A DNA stretch of 64,000 nt from JAOUFP01 sp963801505 (GTDB lineage Bacteria; Nitrospirota; Thermodesulfovibrionia; Thermodesulfovibrionales; UBA6898): NCBI GenBank assembly GCA_963801505.1, contig CAWDEY010000026.1, positions 62,001-126,000 of the forward strand. Reading direction: 5' to 3'. Shown here one piece after another: positions 47,194 to 56,454 of the stretch (the stretch's first letter is position 1; each line of letters opens with the position of its first letter). The position numbers and the translations under genes are program-made. Below the pieces are notes generated by a model that was given only the letters and a program-made list of their open reading frames with translations, ran no database searches and was not told where the DNA came from.

Positions 47194-47862
47194 ATGTTAA
47201 AGATGATGCGTCACCATGCCAAATACTTTTATGTGCTTTTTTTTATCGTAATACTCTCGTTCATTTTCTGGGGGGTCGGCACTGTTGATAAGACCAGCAG
47301 CGGAGGTATTGTAGCGGAAGTCGGCAAACAAAAAATCACCATGCAAGAATACTACGGGGCCTATGACAACGCCTTTAAGTTTTACAAAAACCTCTACAAA
47401 GATAAATTCGATGAGGAGATGCAAAAAAAGCTGAAACTAAAAGATACGGTCCTCGACTCTTTGATAGGCGACAGGGTACTGCTGGCTGCTGCTGCTGAAA
47501 ACGGGATCAGGGTAAGCGATGAGGAGCTCAACGAGGCCATCACCAGCGAACCCGCGTTTAAGAAAAATGGTGTTTTTGACAGCGAGCTCTATCAAAACAT
47601 CCTGCGGCAGTCGCGACTTTCACCCGAAGCATATGAAGCAATGAAAAGGCAGGAACTTATTGTCACAAGGATGAGCCGGCTTATTGAACTGGCAGCCGCT
47701 CCGCCGGTCGTGGACCTCAGCGGGGTATCCGCGGATGAGCAGACCTTAAAGACAATGAAAGACGCCCTGATCAACGATGCAAGGGAAAGGGCTGTAAAAT
47801 CCTATATAGATACATACAAGAAGTCGTTAAACATAAAGGAATACAGGCAGCTCATCTCATGA
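47194..47862 (+). CDS. Membrane-anchored SurA/PpiD N-domain protein
   Basis: 222 residues with GGAGG upstream. One N-terminal membrane helix (YFYVLFFIVILSFIFWGVG) is followed by the SurA_N-like chaperone domain: VAEVGKQKITMQEYYGAYD, VLDSLIGDRVLLAAAAENGIRVSDEEL, FDSELYQNILRQSRLSPEAYE. There is no parvulin domain, so it is a PpiD-like chaperone without isomerase activity, acting in the periplasm. The 4-bp overlap with the methyltransferase gene implies co-translation. Confidence 0.8.
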   Translation: MLKMMRHHAKYFYVLFFIVILSFIFWGVGTVDKTSSGGIVAEVGKQKITMQEYYGAYDNAFKFYKNLYKDKFDEEMQKKLKLKDTVLDSLIGDRVLLAAAAENGIRVSDEELNEAITSEPAFKKNGVFDSELYQNILRQSRLSPEAYEAMKRQELIVTRMSRLIELAAAPPVVDLSGVSADEQTLKTMKDALINDARERAVKSYIDTYKKSLNIKEYRQLIS

Positions 47863-48833
47863 CAGAAGCAGCAGGGAAAAGGGACCTGGCATGGCTAAGG
47901 CAAATCTCATCCTTTGCTGTCTCAAGGATCATTCTTACAGCAAATAACTACCGGGTGTTTGATCAGCTTGAAGGCAGAGGAAAGACTGCTGGCAGCCTTG
48001 CAAAAGCGGTTTCTGTTGACGTCAGGGCCGCTGAATTACTGTTCAACAGTCTTGTTGCGGCGGGGCTTCTGGTAAAGAAAGGCGATTTCTACAGAAACGC
48101 TCCGGTTGCCTCAAAGTATCTGGTCAGCGGCAAGCCTTTTTACCAGGGTGATATCCTGAAACACTACAGCACCCTCTGGGACAACTGGTCAGGACTTGAT
48201 ACTGTGCTGAAAACCGGTAAGCCATGCAGGAAAGCTCAAGATCATGAATCCTTCATACTCGGTATGCATAACCTTGCGCTGCAAAAAGTGAGGGAGGTCA
48301 CAAAAAACATCAGGCTCTCAGGAGTTAAAAGGCTGCTGGATCTGGGAGGAGGCCCTGGGACATATTCCATGGCCTTTGCGAGAAAAAAGATAGAGGTCAC
48401 ACTCCTTGATTTTCCCGAAACATTAAAGATAGCAAAAAGACTTATAACCGCCTCGGGGCTGGAAAACAAAATAAAACTCATGCCGGGTGATTTTGCAAAA
48501 ACCGGCCTTGGGACCAACTATGACATGGTCTTCATTTCCCAGATACTTCATGCCTACAATGACAGGGACTGCATGTCCCTTCTGAAAAAGAGCTCCGCAT
48601 CACTCAGGCCTGGAGGCAGGGTCGTTGTTCATGAGTTTTATCTGGATGAGACAAAAACCAATCCTCCCCAGGGGGCATTGTTTGCTATAAACATGCTTGT
48701 CAATACTCCGGGAGGAAGAACTTACACCCCGGCGGAAATCTCTTCCTTGATGAAAAAAGCCGGATTGACTGACATTACAGAAAAGATTATCGGAGAAACG
48801 GTCCTGATTTCCGGCACAACTAAAAAGGGCTGA
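47859..48833 (+). CDS. O-methyltransferase family protein (dimerisation plus SAM domain)
   Basis: 324 residues. An N-terminal winged-helix dimerisation domain (FAVSRIILTANNYRVFDQL, AAELLFNSLVAAGLLVKKGD) is followed by a class I SAM domain with LLDLGGGPGTYSMAFA, VTLLDFPETLKIA, MPGDF and LRPGGRVVVHEF. Resembles acetylserotonin/hydroxyneurosporene O-methyltransferases. Substrate unknown. Second gene of a pair with the PpiD-like protein. Confidence 0.87.
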   Translation: MTEAAGKRDLAWLRQISSFAVSRIILTANNYRVFDQLEGRGKTAGSLAKAVSVDVRAAELLFNSLVAAGLLVKKGDFYRNAPVASKYLVSGKPFYQGDILKHYSTLWDNWSGLDTVLKTGKPCRKAQDHESFILGMHNLALQKVREVTKNIRLSGVKRLLDLGGGPGTYSMAFARKKIEVTLLDFPETLKIAKRLITASGLENKIKLMPGDFAKTGLGTNYDMVFISQILHAYNDRDCMSLLKKSSASLRPGGRVVVHEFYLDETKTNPPQGALFAINMLVNTPGGRTYTPAEISSLMKKAGLTDITEKIIGETVLISGTTKKG

Positions 48834-48874
48834 CCCCTCAACCCTATATATTTGTTGGACCAAGGAATTTTTTA

Positions 48875-48955
48875 AAAAATCTCCCCCTTGCCCCTCTTTG
48901 CCAACGAGGGGGAGGTAGTCCCTTCCTTTGGAAAAGGGAGGTTAGGAGGGATTTC
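48875..48955. repeat. Palindromic repeat element, AAATCTCCCC family, copy 3
   Basis: AAAAAATCTCCCCCTTGCCC, CAACGAGGGGGA, TCCTTTGGAAAAGGGAGGTT, AGGAGGGATTTCCC. Same design as 17397 and 18452. It is the main content of the gap before DUF1015. Confidence 0.8.
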
Positions 48956-49072
48956 CCAAAGAAGCATGCCACCCTTCACTTTAGCCTTATGCTTAAAGCA
49001 CCCTTATACTGGAATTCAGAAGAATTGGCGTGCTACAATAGCGAATCTTTTTTTTCATGAGGTATTGACGAC

Positions 49073-50317
49073 ATGGCGGAAGTAGTCCCTTTTAAAGGTG
49101 TCCTTTTCAATGTACCACAAATCTCAAAAGTCTCAGGGGAAGATTTGCTTGCCCCTCCCTATGATATTATTACTCCTCAGTACAAGGAAGAACTGTACGA
49201 AAAAAGCCCTTACAATATTGTAAGGATAGATTTCGGGAAAGAACTCCCCGGAGACAACAGCAATGAAAACAAATATGTAAGGGCCAGGAAATTGCTTGAC
49301 ACCTGGCTGAATGACCGGGTCCTTATAAAAAGCCAGACCCCTGGTTTTTACTCCTATGAGATATCGTACAAAATGCATGGCAAGGAGCAGAAACTGAGAG
49401 GCTTTCTCGGCCTCGTCCGGCTTGAGGAACTCGGAAAGGGCTGTATTCACCCACATGAATGCACACATTCCAGCCCCAAGAAGGACCGCCTGGATCTTAT
49501 GCGTATATGCAGGGCAAACATCAGTCCGATCTTCTCCCTTTACAACAGCCCGGAGCGGAAAACCTCTGCGATGCTCTCGGACTTAAACAAAACCAGCCCC
49601 TATATTGAAGCAAAAGACACTGACGGCTCAGTCCACAGGCTATGGCCGATAGAAAACGAGGTTGCGGTCGATATTATTAAAAATGAACTTCACAACAAGC
49701 ACATATTCATTGCCGACGGTCATCATCGCTATGAGACCTCACTTGAATACCAAAAGGAGATGCGGGAAAAGGAACCCCCTGCTGACTCCGTAAAACCTTA
49801 TGATTACGTGTTGATGTTTCTTGCAAACATGTCTGACGAAGGTCTGACAATACTTCCGACGCACAGACTCGTGAAACATCTCCCTGCTAACTCGTTAGAG
49901 AGACTTTCTGCTGATTTTGAGATACAGAAGATAAGCGGAAATTTCGATATAACTGCTTCCATCGCAGGAAAAAGAGATGTTTTTGGTTTGTATAAAGGCG
50001 GCGATTCATGGTATAAACTTAGTTATAAAGGAGCAGGCATTCCAGAGGCGGCCCCTGCCCTGAAAGACCTTGACGTAACGATACTTCACGAACTTGTTTT
50101 CAAAAAACTGGACATTAAAGGTGATATTTCCTACGAAATGGATGTCAACAGGTGCATAAACCTCGTAAAAGAGAATAATTTTAATGCTGCCTTTTTCCTC
50201 AATCCAACACAGGTAGGAGATGTTGAAAGGGTCGCGCTGGCGTCATTAAGAATGCCGCCCAAGTCCACGTATTTTTACCCGAAGCTATTAACAGGGTTGG
50301 TCCTGAATATTTTTTAA
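49073..50317 (+). CDS. DUF1015 family protein
   Basis: 414 residues, full family length. It shows the DUF1015 signatures VPFKGVLFN, LAPPYDIITPQYKEEL, YNIVRIDFGKE, GFLGLVRLEE, IHPHECTHSSPKKDRL, NISPIFSLY and the strongly conserved FIADGHHRYETSLEYQKE. Function not settled; some relatives are serine kinases of the SerK/ParB-like type. It directly precedes gapA and pgk, 24 bp apart, suggesting co-expression with glycolysis. Confidence 0.9.
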   Translation: MAEVVPFKGVLFNVPQISKVSGEDLLAPPYDIITPQYKEELYEKSPYNIVRIDFGKELPGDNSNENKYVRARKLLDTWLNDRVLIKSQTPGFYSYEISYKMHGKEQKLRGFLGLVRLEELGKGCIHPHECTHSSPKKDRLDLMRICRANISPIFSLYNSPERKTSAMLSDLNKTSPYIEAKDTDGSVHRLWPIENEVAVDIIKNELHNKHIFIADGHHRYETSLEYQKEMREKEPPADSVKPYDYVLMFLANMSDEGLTILPTHRLVKHLPANSLERLSADFEIQKISGNFDITASIAGKRDVFGLYKGGDSWYKLSYKGAGIPEAAPALKDLDVTILHELVFKKLDIKGDISYEMDVNRCINLVKENNFNAAFFLNPTQVGDVERVALASLRMPPKSTYFYPKLLTGLVLNIF

Positions 50318-50341
50318 AACACATTTTAAAAGGGGGCATCA

Positions 50342-51349
50342 ATGTCAGTACGTATAGCAATCAACGGTTTCGGCAGAATAGGCAGGAATTTTTTCAGGGC
50401 GAGTAAAGGATACAAGGAGTTTGAGATTGTGGCGATCAATGATCTCACAAACTCAAAGACACTCGCTCATCTTCTTAAGTATGATTCAGTCCACGGGATA
50501 TTTAATGCTGATGTAAAGGCAACTGATTCCGGCATTTCAGTAGACGGAAGAGAGATTGCAATATCTGCTTTTACTGATCCTGCAAAACTCCCATGGAAAG
50601 ACCTGAAGGTGGATATTGTCATTGAGTCAACCGGCTTTTTCACGGACAGGGCAGGCGCCCAGAAGCATCTCGATGCCGGGGCAAAGTGGGTCCTGATATC
50701 GGCCCCCGCAAAGGAGCCTGATGCCACTGTATGTATGGGTGTCAACGAGGAGACCCTTGATGTAACAAAACACAGAATCATATCAAACGCCTCATGTACA
50801 ACAAACTGTCTGGCCCCGGTGGCAAAAGTGCTGCTTAATGAGTTCGGCATTGTCAGGGGATTGATGACAACCGTGCATTCCTATACAAATGACCAGAGGA
50901 TACTGGATCTGCCTCACTCAGACCTCAGAAGGTCCCGTGCAGCGGCCCTTTCGATGATACCGACTACCACCGGAGCAGCCAAAGCAGTCGGCCTTGTGCT
51001 GCCTGAATTAGTAGGCAAACTCGACGGAATGGCCATCAGGGTGCCGACCCCTAATGTCTCTGTAGTCGACCTTGTGGCAGAACTCGGGAAAGACACAACA
51101 GCGGAAGAGGTCAAGGCCGCGCTGAAAAAAGCGGCAGAGGGCCCGATGAAAGGCATACTGCAGTACACTGAGGACCCGATTGTCTCCATAGACTGCAACG
51201 GCAACAGCCATTCCTCTATTGTTGATGCCACTGTTACAAAGGTCCTTCAAAACAGGATGGTGAAAGTCCTTTCATGGTATGACAACGAATGGGGATACAG
51301 TTCCCGCCTGAGGGACCTTGCGCTTTATATTATCAATAAACAAGGCTGA
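50342..51349 (+). CDS. gap: Glyceraldehyde-3-phosphate dehydrogenase, type I
   Basis: 335 residues with AAAGGGGG upstream. Rossmann start INGFGRIGRNFFRA, catalytic Cys in SNASCTTNCLAP (about 150), His in MTTVHSYTNDQ, then DLRRSRAAALSMIPTTTGAAKAVGLVLPEL and the final WYDNEWGYSSR. NAD-dependent, phosphorylating. Forms an operon with pgk 20 bp behind. Confidence 0.97.
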   Translation: MSVRIAINGFGRIGRNFFRASKGYKEFEIVAINDLTNSKTLAHLLKYDSVHGIFNADVKATDSGISVDGREIAISAFTDPAKLPWKDLKVDIVIESTGFFTDRAGAQKHLDAGAKWVLISAPAKEPDATVCMGVNEETLDVTKHRIISNASCTTNCLAPVAKVLLNEFGIVRGLMTTVHSYTNDQRILDLPHSDLRRSRAAALSMIPTTTGAAKAVGLVLPELVGKLDGMAIRVPTPNVSVVDLVAELGKDTTAEEVKAALKKAAEGPMKGILQYTEDPIVSIDCNGNSHSSIVDATVTKVLQNRMVKVLSWYDNEWGYSSRLRDLALYIINKQG

Positions 51350-51369
51350 TATAAAGGAGTTAATTCCCG

Positions 51370-52605
51370 ATGATAAGAAAGAACAATTCAGATACTTTGG
51401 CGATAAAGGACGTGCTGAACAAGCTTTCGATAGATGAACTTAATATTAAGGGGAAAAAGGTCTTTATCAGGGTTGACTTCAACGTGCCCTTTGACGACAA
51501 TCTGAGAATCACTGACGACAGCAGGATCCGTTCAACTGTGCCTACGATCAATTATGCTATAGATGAGGGGGCCAAGGTCATTCTGGCCTCGCATCTGGGC
51601 AGGCCGAAAGGGAAACCCGACCCCCGCTATAGCCTGGCGCCTGTCGCAAAAAGGCTGCAGCGGCTGCTCGACAAGGAAGTAACATTTGCTCCCGATTGCA
51701 TAGGCCCCCAGGTTGAAAGTCTTGTCTCTAAAATGAAGGACGGGGATGTACTTCTTCTTGAGAACCTGAGATATCACGCTGAAGAAGAAAAAAACGATGA
51801 GGATTTTGCGAGAAACCTCGCCGGGACCGCTGATTTTTTTGTTAACGATGCCTTCGGAACTGCACATAGGGCACATGCCTCTACTGTGGGAATTGCAAAG
51901 TTCCTGCCTTCAGCCGCGGGGTTCCTGATGAAAAAGGAAATAGAATATCTCAAGGGAGTTGTGGAAAATCCCATAAGGCCTTTTGTGGCGGTCCTGGGGG
52001 GTGCGAAGGTATCGGGAAAGATAGGGGTCCTCGAGCATCTTGAAGACAAGGTCGACAAAGTGCTAGTAGGCGGCGGTATGGCATTCACATTCATCAAGGC
52101 CATGGGCTATGAAGTCGGAGACTCGCTTGTCGAGACCGACATGATGGAGACAGCACAAAGGATCCGGAAAAAACTGAAAAACGCAGGCATAAAATTTTAT
52201 CTCCCAGTGGACTGCGTGATCTCCCAGACTCTCGAACCCGGGGCTGAAACAAAAATAGTCCCTACTATGGAAATCCCGAAAGGATGGAAGGCGCTTGATA
52301 TCGGGCCCGCTACAGTAAAACTCTTTTCAGAGGCCCTGGAAAATGCCAAAACCATTCTCTGGAACGGTCCCATGGGAGTGTTTGAAATTGACGCCTTCTC
52401 CAGAGGTACTTTCTCTATTGCCCATGCAGTCGCTGATGCTTATGCCCTGACCATAGTCGGAGGAGGCGATACAGACCTTGCGGTGCACAGGGCCGGTGTT
52501 ACAAATGCCCTCTCCTTTATTTCAACCGGCGGAGGCGCATCTCTCCAGCTGCTTGAGGGCAAGGAATTGCCGGGGATTGCGGCCCTGACTGACAAGACCC
52601 AGTAG
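51370..52605 (+). CDS. pgk: Phosphoglycerate kinase
   Basis: 411 residues, about ten more than usual at the N-terminus; AAGGAG lies about 12 bases before the ATG, and a later start near residue 15 would be shorter. Motifs: VFIRVDFNVPFDD, ASHLGRPKG, LLLENLRYHAEEE, FVNDAFGTAHRAHAS, VLGGAKVSGK, WNGPMGVFE, VGGGDTDLAV. It makes ATP from 1,3-bisphosphoglycerate. Confidence 0.97.
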   Translation: MIRKNNSDTLAIKDVLNKLSIDELNIKGKKVFIRVDFNVPFDDNLRITDDSRIRSTVPTINYAIDEGAKVILASHLGRPKGKPDPRYSLAPVAKRLQRLLDKEVTFAPDCIGPQVESLVSKMKDGDVLLLENLRYHAEEEKNDEDFARNLAGTADFFVNDAFGTAHRAHASTVGIAKFLPSAAGFLMKKEIEYLKGVVENPIRPFVAVLGGAKVSGKIGVLEHLEDKVDKVLVGGGMAFTFIKAMGYEVGDSLVETDMMETAQRIRKKLKNAGIKFYLPVDCVISQTLEPGAETKIVPTMEIPKGWKALDIGPATVKLFSEALENAKTILWNGPMGVFEIDAFSRGTFSIAHAVADAYALTIVGGGDTDLAVHRAGVTNALSFISTGGGASLQLLEGKELPGIAALTDKTQ

Positions 52606-52618
52606 AGGCTATGAAAGG

Positions 52619-52690
52619 GCGACGGCGGTAAACCCCTGTAACCTCTCTTTTATTTACGGGAGTATGAAATCTTTTTTATGCCGCCGTCGC
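52619..52690. terminator. Spaced 10-bp inverted repeat between pgk and DUF1161 gene
   Basis: GCGACGGCGG (52619-52628) and CCGCCGTCGC (52681-52690) are perfectly complementary around 52 bp. The right arm codes for the C-terminal DGG of DUF1161. Possible bidirectional terminator of the convergent genes. Confidence 0.4.
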
Positions 52691-52880
52691 ATGAGCCGAT
52701 GATCTTTTGATCTTTGACCTGGTCCGCCGGTATGATCTCAAGCGTATAGTCCTTCACCCCTTTTTCCTTTAACTTTGCGTCGATCTCCGCCTTTAACTCC
52801 TCACATGGTTTGATTTCAGCAAAGGCAACTGAACCCGCTAATACAATAACTGCCGTAAGGGAAATAATAACACGCTTCAT
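52650..52880 (-). CDS. DUF1161 family secreted protein
   Basis: 76 residues. A signal peptide (IISLTAVIVLAGSVAFA) is followed by a short mature part: KPCEELKAEIDAKLKEKGVK, YTLEIIPADQV and GSCDGGIKKISY, the DUF1161 pattern with its two Cys. GGAGATG upstream. Periplasmic protein of unknown role. Confidence 0.88.
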   Translation of the reverse strand: MKRVIISLTAVIVLAGSVAFAEIKPCEELKAEIDAKLKEKGVKDYTLEIIPADQVKDQKIIGSCDGGIKKISYSRK

Positions 52881-53285
52881 AATCCATCTCCTTTCAGAAG
52901 GCCAAAATGTCTATTCATCTCCTGATGCCCTGGTATTTCAATAAACTCAATGAGTGTGTCGGGTTTATATGCCATATTGACAAAAGTTTACCATCATACT
53001 ATTTCAATATCAAGACAGCGCGTACCCCGCCGGATATTTTTCGTCAGACTGCCTGCAAAATAAGATGACTTTTTATAATATTTCCCCACTGTTCCACTTT
53101 GCGTGTTATTTCTGTGTTTATTCAGGCAGCTGTTTTGAGCAGTATTTTGGATAAAATTAAATGAAGCAGAAGTGAAATGTAAAGAATAAAGTCAAGAACA
53201 ATGTACCGGTTCAGTTACTGGTGCACGGGAGAAAGATTCCGGGCAAGCCGGAATGACAGAAATTTGGAACTACGGCAAATACCAC
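52881..53285. other. Intergenic region, nothing recognised
   Basis: AT-rich, no gene. A small inverted repeat GATTCCGGGCAAGCCGGAAT lies at 53235-53254. Confidence 0.35.
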
Positions 53286-54059
53286 TCATATAAAAAGCGG
53301 AGGGGTGCTTGAGTAGCGGTCTGCTACGTGGAGGGCCAGGTCCTGCTGCAAAATATCTCTATGCGTCTTCAATGCCAGGGTCGCGTTGTTGTTCTGTTCG
53401 GACAGGTGTGAAAGACAGGCCCACTTCAGACGTTTGCCTGAGAGTGCCCTAAGCAGCTCAGCAGACTCGATATTTGAGAGGTGTCCCTGAGGACCTTTGA
53501 TGCGCTTTTTAAGAAAGGCAGGATAGAGGCCTGTTTCAAGCATCTCCGGATCGTAATTGCTCTCCAGAAAAACAGCATCCAGTGAATCAAGGGTCTCCGG
53601 AAGACCGTCAAATATATGGCCTAGGTCTGTCATTATTCCCAGCCTTTTGCAACCACAGGAAATTACAAAGGCCGCGCCGTCAGAGGCATCGTGGGGAGTG
53701 GAGATGGCCTCAACAGTGACGCCGCCAAATTGAAGTCTTCCGTCGGAACAAAAAAACCTGACATCGCTGAACTTACCAAGAGGGTGTCTTCTGACGGCAG
53801 TGTCATAGGTCTTCTGCGTAAAATACATGGGCATGCCGAATTTTCTCTGAAAAACGCCTGCATGCCTGACATGGTCGCCGTGGTCATGGGATATAATCAC
53901 TGCATCGACCCCTCTGATATCACGGCCATGAGCAGCAAGCCTTTCTTTGGCCTGTTTGCCGTTTATACCTGCATCGAAAAGCAGTTTGACGCCGTCAGCC
54001 TCAACATAAATGCAGTTGCCGTTGCTGCCTGATTGAAGCGCAATCGCCATAATGTCCAT
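53286..54059 (-). CDS. MBL-fold metallo-hydrolase (YycJ/WalJ-like)
   Basis: 257 residues. GSNGNCIYVEADGVKLLFDAG opens the fold. Metal ligands: ISHDHGDHVRHA (about 57-68), STPHDASDGAAF, LGIMTDLGHIF and CLSHLSEQNN. This set is typical of the YycJ branch, linked in Firmicutes to cell-wall or DNA-damage functions as a 5' exonuclease. Stand-alone. Confidence 0.88.
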   Translation of the reverse strand: MDIMAIALQSGSNGNCIYVEADGVKLLFDAGINGKQAKERLAAHGRDIRGVDAVIISHDHGDHVRHAGVFQRKFGMPMYFTQKTYDTAVRRHPLGKFSDVRFFCSDGRLQFGGVTVEAISTPHDASDGAAFVISCGCKRLGIMTDLGHIFDGLPETLDSLDAVFLESNYDPEMLETGLYPAFLKKRIKGPQGHLSNIESAELLRALSGKRLKWACLSHLSEQNNNATLALKTHRDILQQDLALHVADRYSSTPPLFI

Positions 54060-54142
54060 AGCAGATATTTTATGGGCACAGGGGAGATAATAGCAATGGA
54101 TAAAAGGCTATTTTATTTACGGGAAACAAAAAAGGTAACAGT

Positions 54143-54254
54143 TCACCGCAGAGAGCGCAGAGGTTGAGCTGAACACTGGCAGTCTTTATGCATTTCTGCC
54201 CTCTCAGCAGAAATGTATAATTATCTTCTCTGCGTCCTCTGCGCCTCTGTGGTA
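54143..54254. repeat. Inverted repeat, CACAGAGACGC family, copy 2
   Basis: CACCGCAGAGAGCGCAGAGG at the left is complementary to TGCGTCCTCTGCGCCTCTGTGG at the right; an inner stem GCATTTCTGCC/AGCAGAAATGT also folds. Lies between the MBL gene and the end of amt1. Second copy at 13303-13435. Confidence 0.65.
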
Positions 54255-54278
54255 AATTGCCTGTAATGCTCCTCCGCC

Positions 54279-55586
54279 TTAAAGCGTGTAGCCGCTTTCC
54301 TCATGCTGACTGAGATCCAGCCCCATCCTCTCCTCTTCCTCAGTTACCCTGAGTCCGATGGTCCAGTCGATCAGCTTCAAAAGCACAATGCTTGCGATAA
54401 ACGAATACACAGCAACAACAGCTATCGACATTATCTGCACCACCAGCTGATGGGGATTGCCGAAAAACAGTCCGTCAGCGCCTGCAGGATTGATCAGCTT
54501 TGATGCAAATAGTCCGGCCCCAAGGGTGCCTAATATCCCGCCTACACCATGGACGCCAAAGGCATCAAGGGAATCGTCATAACCCAGCTTTCCCTTCATA
54601 TTCAAAGAGACATAACAGACAGCGCCTGCCAGCAGACCGATGACAAGCGCGGGCATCGGGCCTACAAAGCCTGAGGCAGGGGTGATCGTTGCAAGCCCTG
54701 CGATCGAGCCTGTAGCAGCCCCGAACATGGTGGGCTTGCCCCTGTGGAGCCACTCTATGATGACCCAGATCAGGGTCGCAGAGACTGCCGCAATATGCGT
54801 TACCACAAAGGCCATCGCACTGAGGCCCCCTGAGGAAAGGGCGCTGCCTGCGTTAAACCCGAACCAGCCAAACCAGAGAAGCCCTGCGCCAAGCACGGTC
54901 ATCGGCAGGTTATGCGGAGGCATGGGTTCACGGAGATAGCCTTTTCTCTTGCCTATGATCAGCGCTGCTGCAAGGGCTGATATACCTGAGGTAATATGGA
55001 CAACAATGCCCCCTGCAAAATCCAGTGTCCCGATGTTTTTCAGCCACCCTCCTGTTCCCCATACCCAATGGGCAACCGGGTCATAGACGATTGTTGTCCA
55101 AAGTAGGGTAAAGACAAGAAACGCGGAGAATTTCATCCTCTCTGCAAAGGCGCCTGCAATCAGCGCAGGAGTGATCACCGCAAACATCGCCTGATATATC
55201 ATAAACGCGATATGGGGGATGGTGGCCGCATAATCAGGATTGGGGTCTATTCCCACCCCGTTTAGCCCGATCCATGCCAGACTGCCGATTAATGCCGTTT
55301 ATATCAGGGCCAAAGGAAAGGCTGTAGCCGATAAGCACCCACTGGACACTCACCAGGGCTATCGCAACAAAACTGTGCATGATAGTGCCAAGGACGTTCT
55401 TCCTCCTCACCATGCCGCCGTAAAACATCGCCAGGCCCGGCGTCATCAGCATGACAAGCGCAGCGGACAAAAGGACAAATGCTGTGTCGCCGGTATCAAT
55501 CCTTCCCCGGCGTCTCAGCATATGCACGAAACGGAATCAAGCAGTGCTGCAAGCAGACTGCTAAAAAATAGTGTCTTGTTTTTCAT
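54279..55586 (-). CDS. amt: Ammonium transporter Amt (first copy, frameshifted)
   Basis: The start is ATG 55586, a signal peptide (MKNKTLFFSSLLAALL). One shift near 55520 leads into IDTGDTAFVLLSAALVMLM and PGLAMFYGGMVRRKNV, another near 55250 into the remaining membrane helices. Key features: AHWVWGTGGWL, DFAGGIVVHI, GWFGFNAGSAL, and the pore His motifs DAFGVHGVGGILG and IVVHI. Ends in the Glu-rich cytoplasmic tail LDLSQHEESGYTL. All parts are present, so the indels look like errors. Second amt and glnK are next to it. Confidence 0.9.
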
Positions 55587-55698
55587 TATGTTACCTCCCT
55601 GTTCAGGGCAATCTTGCCCGCAGGAAGGTAAGCCAAAAGCATGCCAGAGAGGATATCGTTGATTTTCAAAGAAAAATATGGGAAATGGGCGCAAAAAT

Positions 55699-55801
55699 CC
55701 TACAATTTTGTAGGGTATTTTTAGAAATAAAGCAGTATTACCCTTCAGAATCAAAAGGTTAACATAAAGCTACAATATTGTAGTTCATACAATTTTGTAT
55801 G
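55699..55801. promoter_or_regulatory. Three palindromic operators (TACAA-nn-TTGTA) ahead of amt1
   Basis: CCTACAATTTTGTAGG (55699-55714), CTACAATATTGTAG (55770-55783, perfect) and CATACAATTTTGTATG (55786-55801). The last two almost abut. They lie 110-215 bp upstream of amt1 (minus) and about 50 bp upstream of a 41-codon frame on the plus strand. This looks like a cooperative repressor or activator site. Confidence 0.7.
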
Positions 55802-55849
55802 CTAAATATCACTCCGGTTGCAAAAGATAAACAATGAGAGGCGGAAGCG

Positions 55850-55975
55850 ATGAAAAAAGCCTTGCCCTGCGACACCTTACAGCACATTGCCCCGACCACC
55901 AGCAAGAAACAGGAAAGCACTGATTGTGAGCTTTCCTGTCAGGTGAATACAGATCAAAACAACGTCGTCATGTAA
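55850..55975 (+). CDS. Small protein, 41 residues, Cys-containing
   Basis: ATG 55850 follows GAGAGGCGG and opens MKKALPCDTLQHIAPTTS, ending with ESTDCELSCQVNTDQNNV. Three Cys. The mRNA contains ACAGGAAAGC/GCTTTCCTGT (55908-55939), a strong internal hairpin. A T7 run follows the stop. It lies divergent from amt1, next to the triple palindrome. Not a known family; short length keeps confidence low. Confidence 0.35.
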   Translation: MKKALPCDTLQHIAPTTSKKQESTDCELSCQVNTDQNNVVM

Positions 55976-56023
55976 GGTTTTTTTCCAGCTGCTTTTGCCT
56001 CGACTATTATGGTTAAGGTTATC

Positions 56024-56362
56024 TTATATCGCTGCCTCCCCGGTTTCACCTGTTCTTATCCTGATGATCTGCTCAATAGATGTAACGAATATCTTGCCGT
56101 CTCCGATCTTTCCGGTCTTTGCCTTTTCCTGTATCATGGCCACCGCCTTCTCTACCATGCCCTCTCCCACAACAACCTCTATTTTTATTTTCGGAATAAA
56201 GGCCACGTCATACTCTGCGCCACGGTAAAGTTCAACATGCCCTTTTTGCCTGCCGAAGCCTTTCACTTCAGTGACCGTCATCCCCTGCACCCCTATTTCA
56301 TTGAGGGCGTCTTTCACCTCATCGAGCTTAAAAGGCTTTATGATCGCTTCTATCTTTTTCAT
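56024..56362 (-). CDS. glnK: Nitrogen regulatory protein P-II (GlnK)
   Basis: 112 residues. MKKIEAIIKPFKLDEVKDAL, the T loop VKGFGRQKGHVELYRGAEY with Tyr51 for uridylylation, FIPKIKIEVVV, the B loop KTGKIGDGKIFV and the C loop IRTGE. Binds ATP, ADP and 2-oxoglutarate and plugs the Amt channels encoded on both sides. The gene has a SD-like AGGAGA upstream. Confidence 0.96.
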   Translation of the reverse strand: MKKIEAIIKPFKLDEVKDALNEIGVQGMTVTEVKGFGRQKGHVELYRGAEYDVAFIPKIKIEVVVGEGMVEKAVAMIQEKAKTGKIGDGKIFVTSIEQIIRIRTGETGEAAI

Positions 56363-56377
56363 TGTTTCTCCTTTTTC

Positions 56378-56400
56378 GGAGTTAGGGGTTAGGGGTTAGT
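56378..56400. repeat. Heptamer tandem repeat (TTAGGGG)
   Basis: GAGTTAGGGGTTAGGGGTTAG: about three units of 7 bp, just upstream of glnK. Same class as the repeats inside purL and nagA. Confidence 0.6.
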
Positions 56401-56454
56401 AGTAAGTACAACATGACCAACACCTAATCCCACTGACATCCCTATCCTACTTCT

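Noticed and set aside
56378..56400. Telomere-like TTAGGGG repeat
   Set aside because: Only about three units and part of a general heptamer-repeat class; no reason to see a chromosome end.
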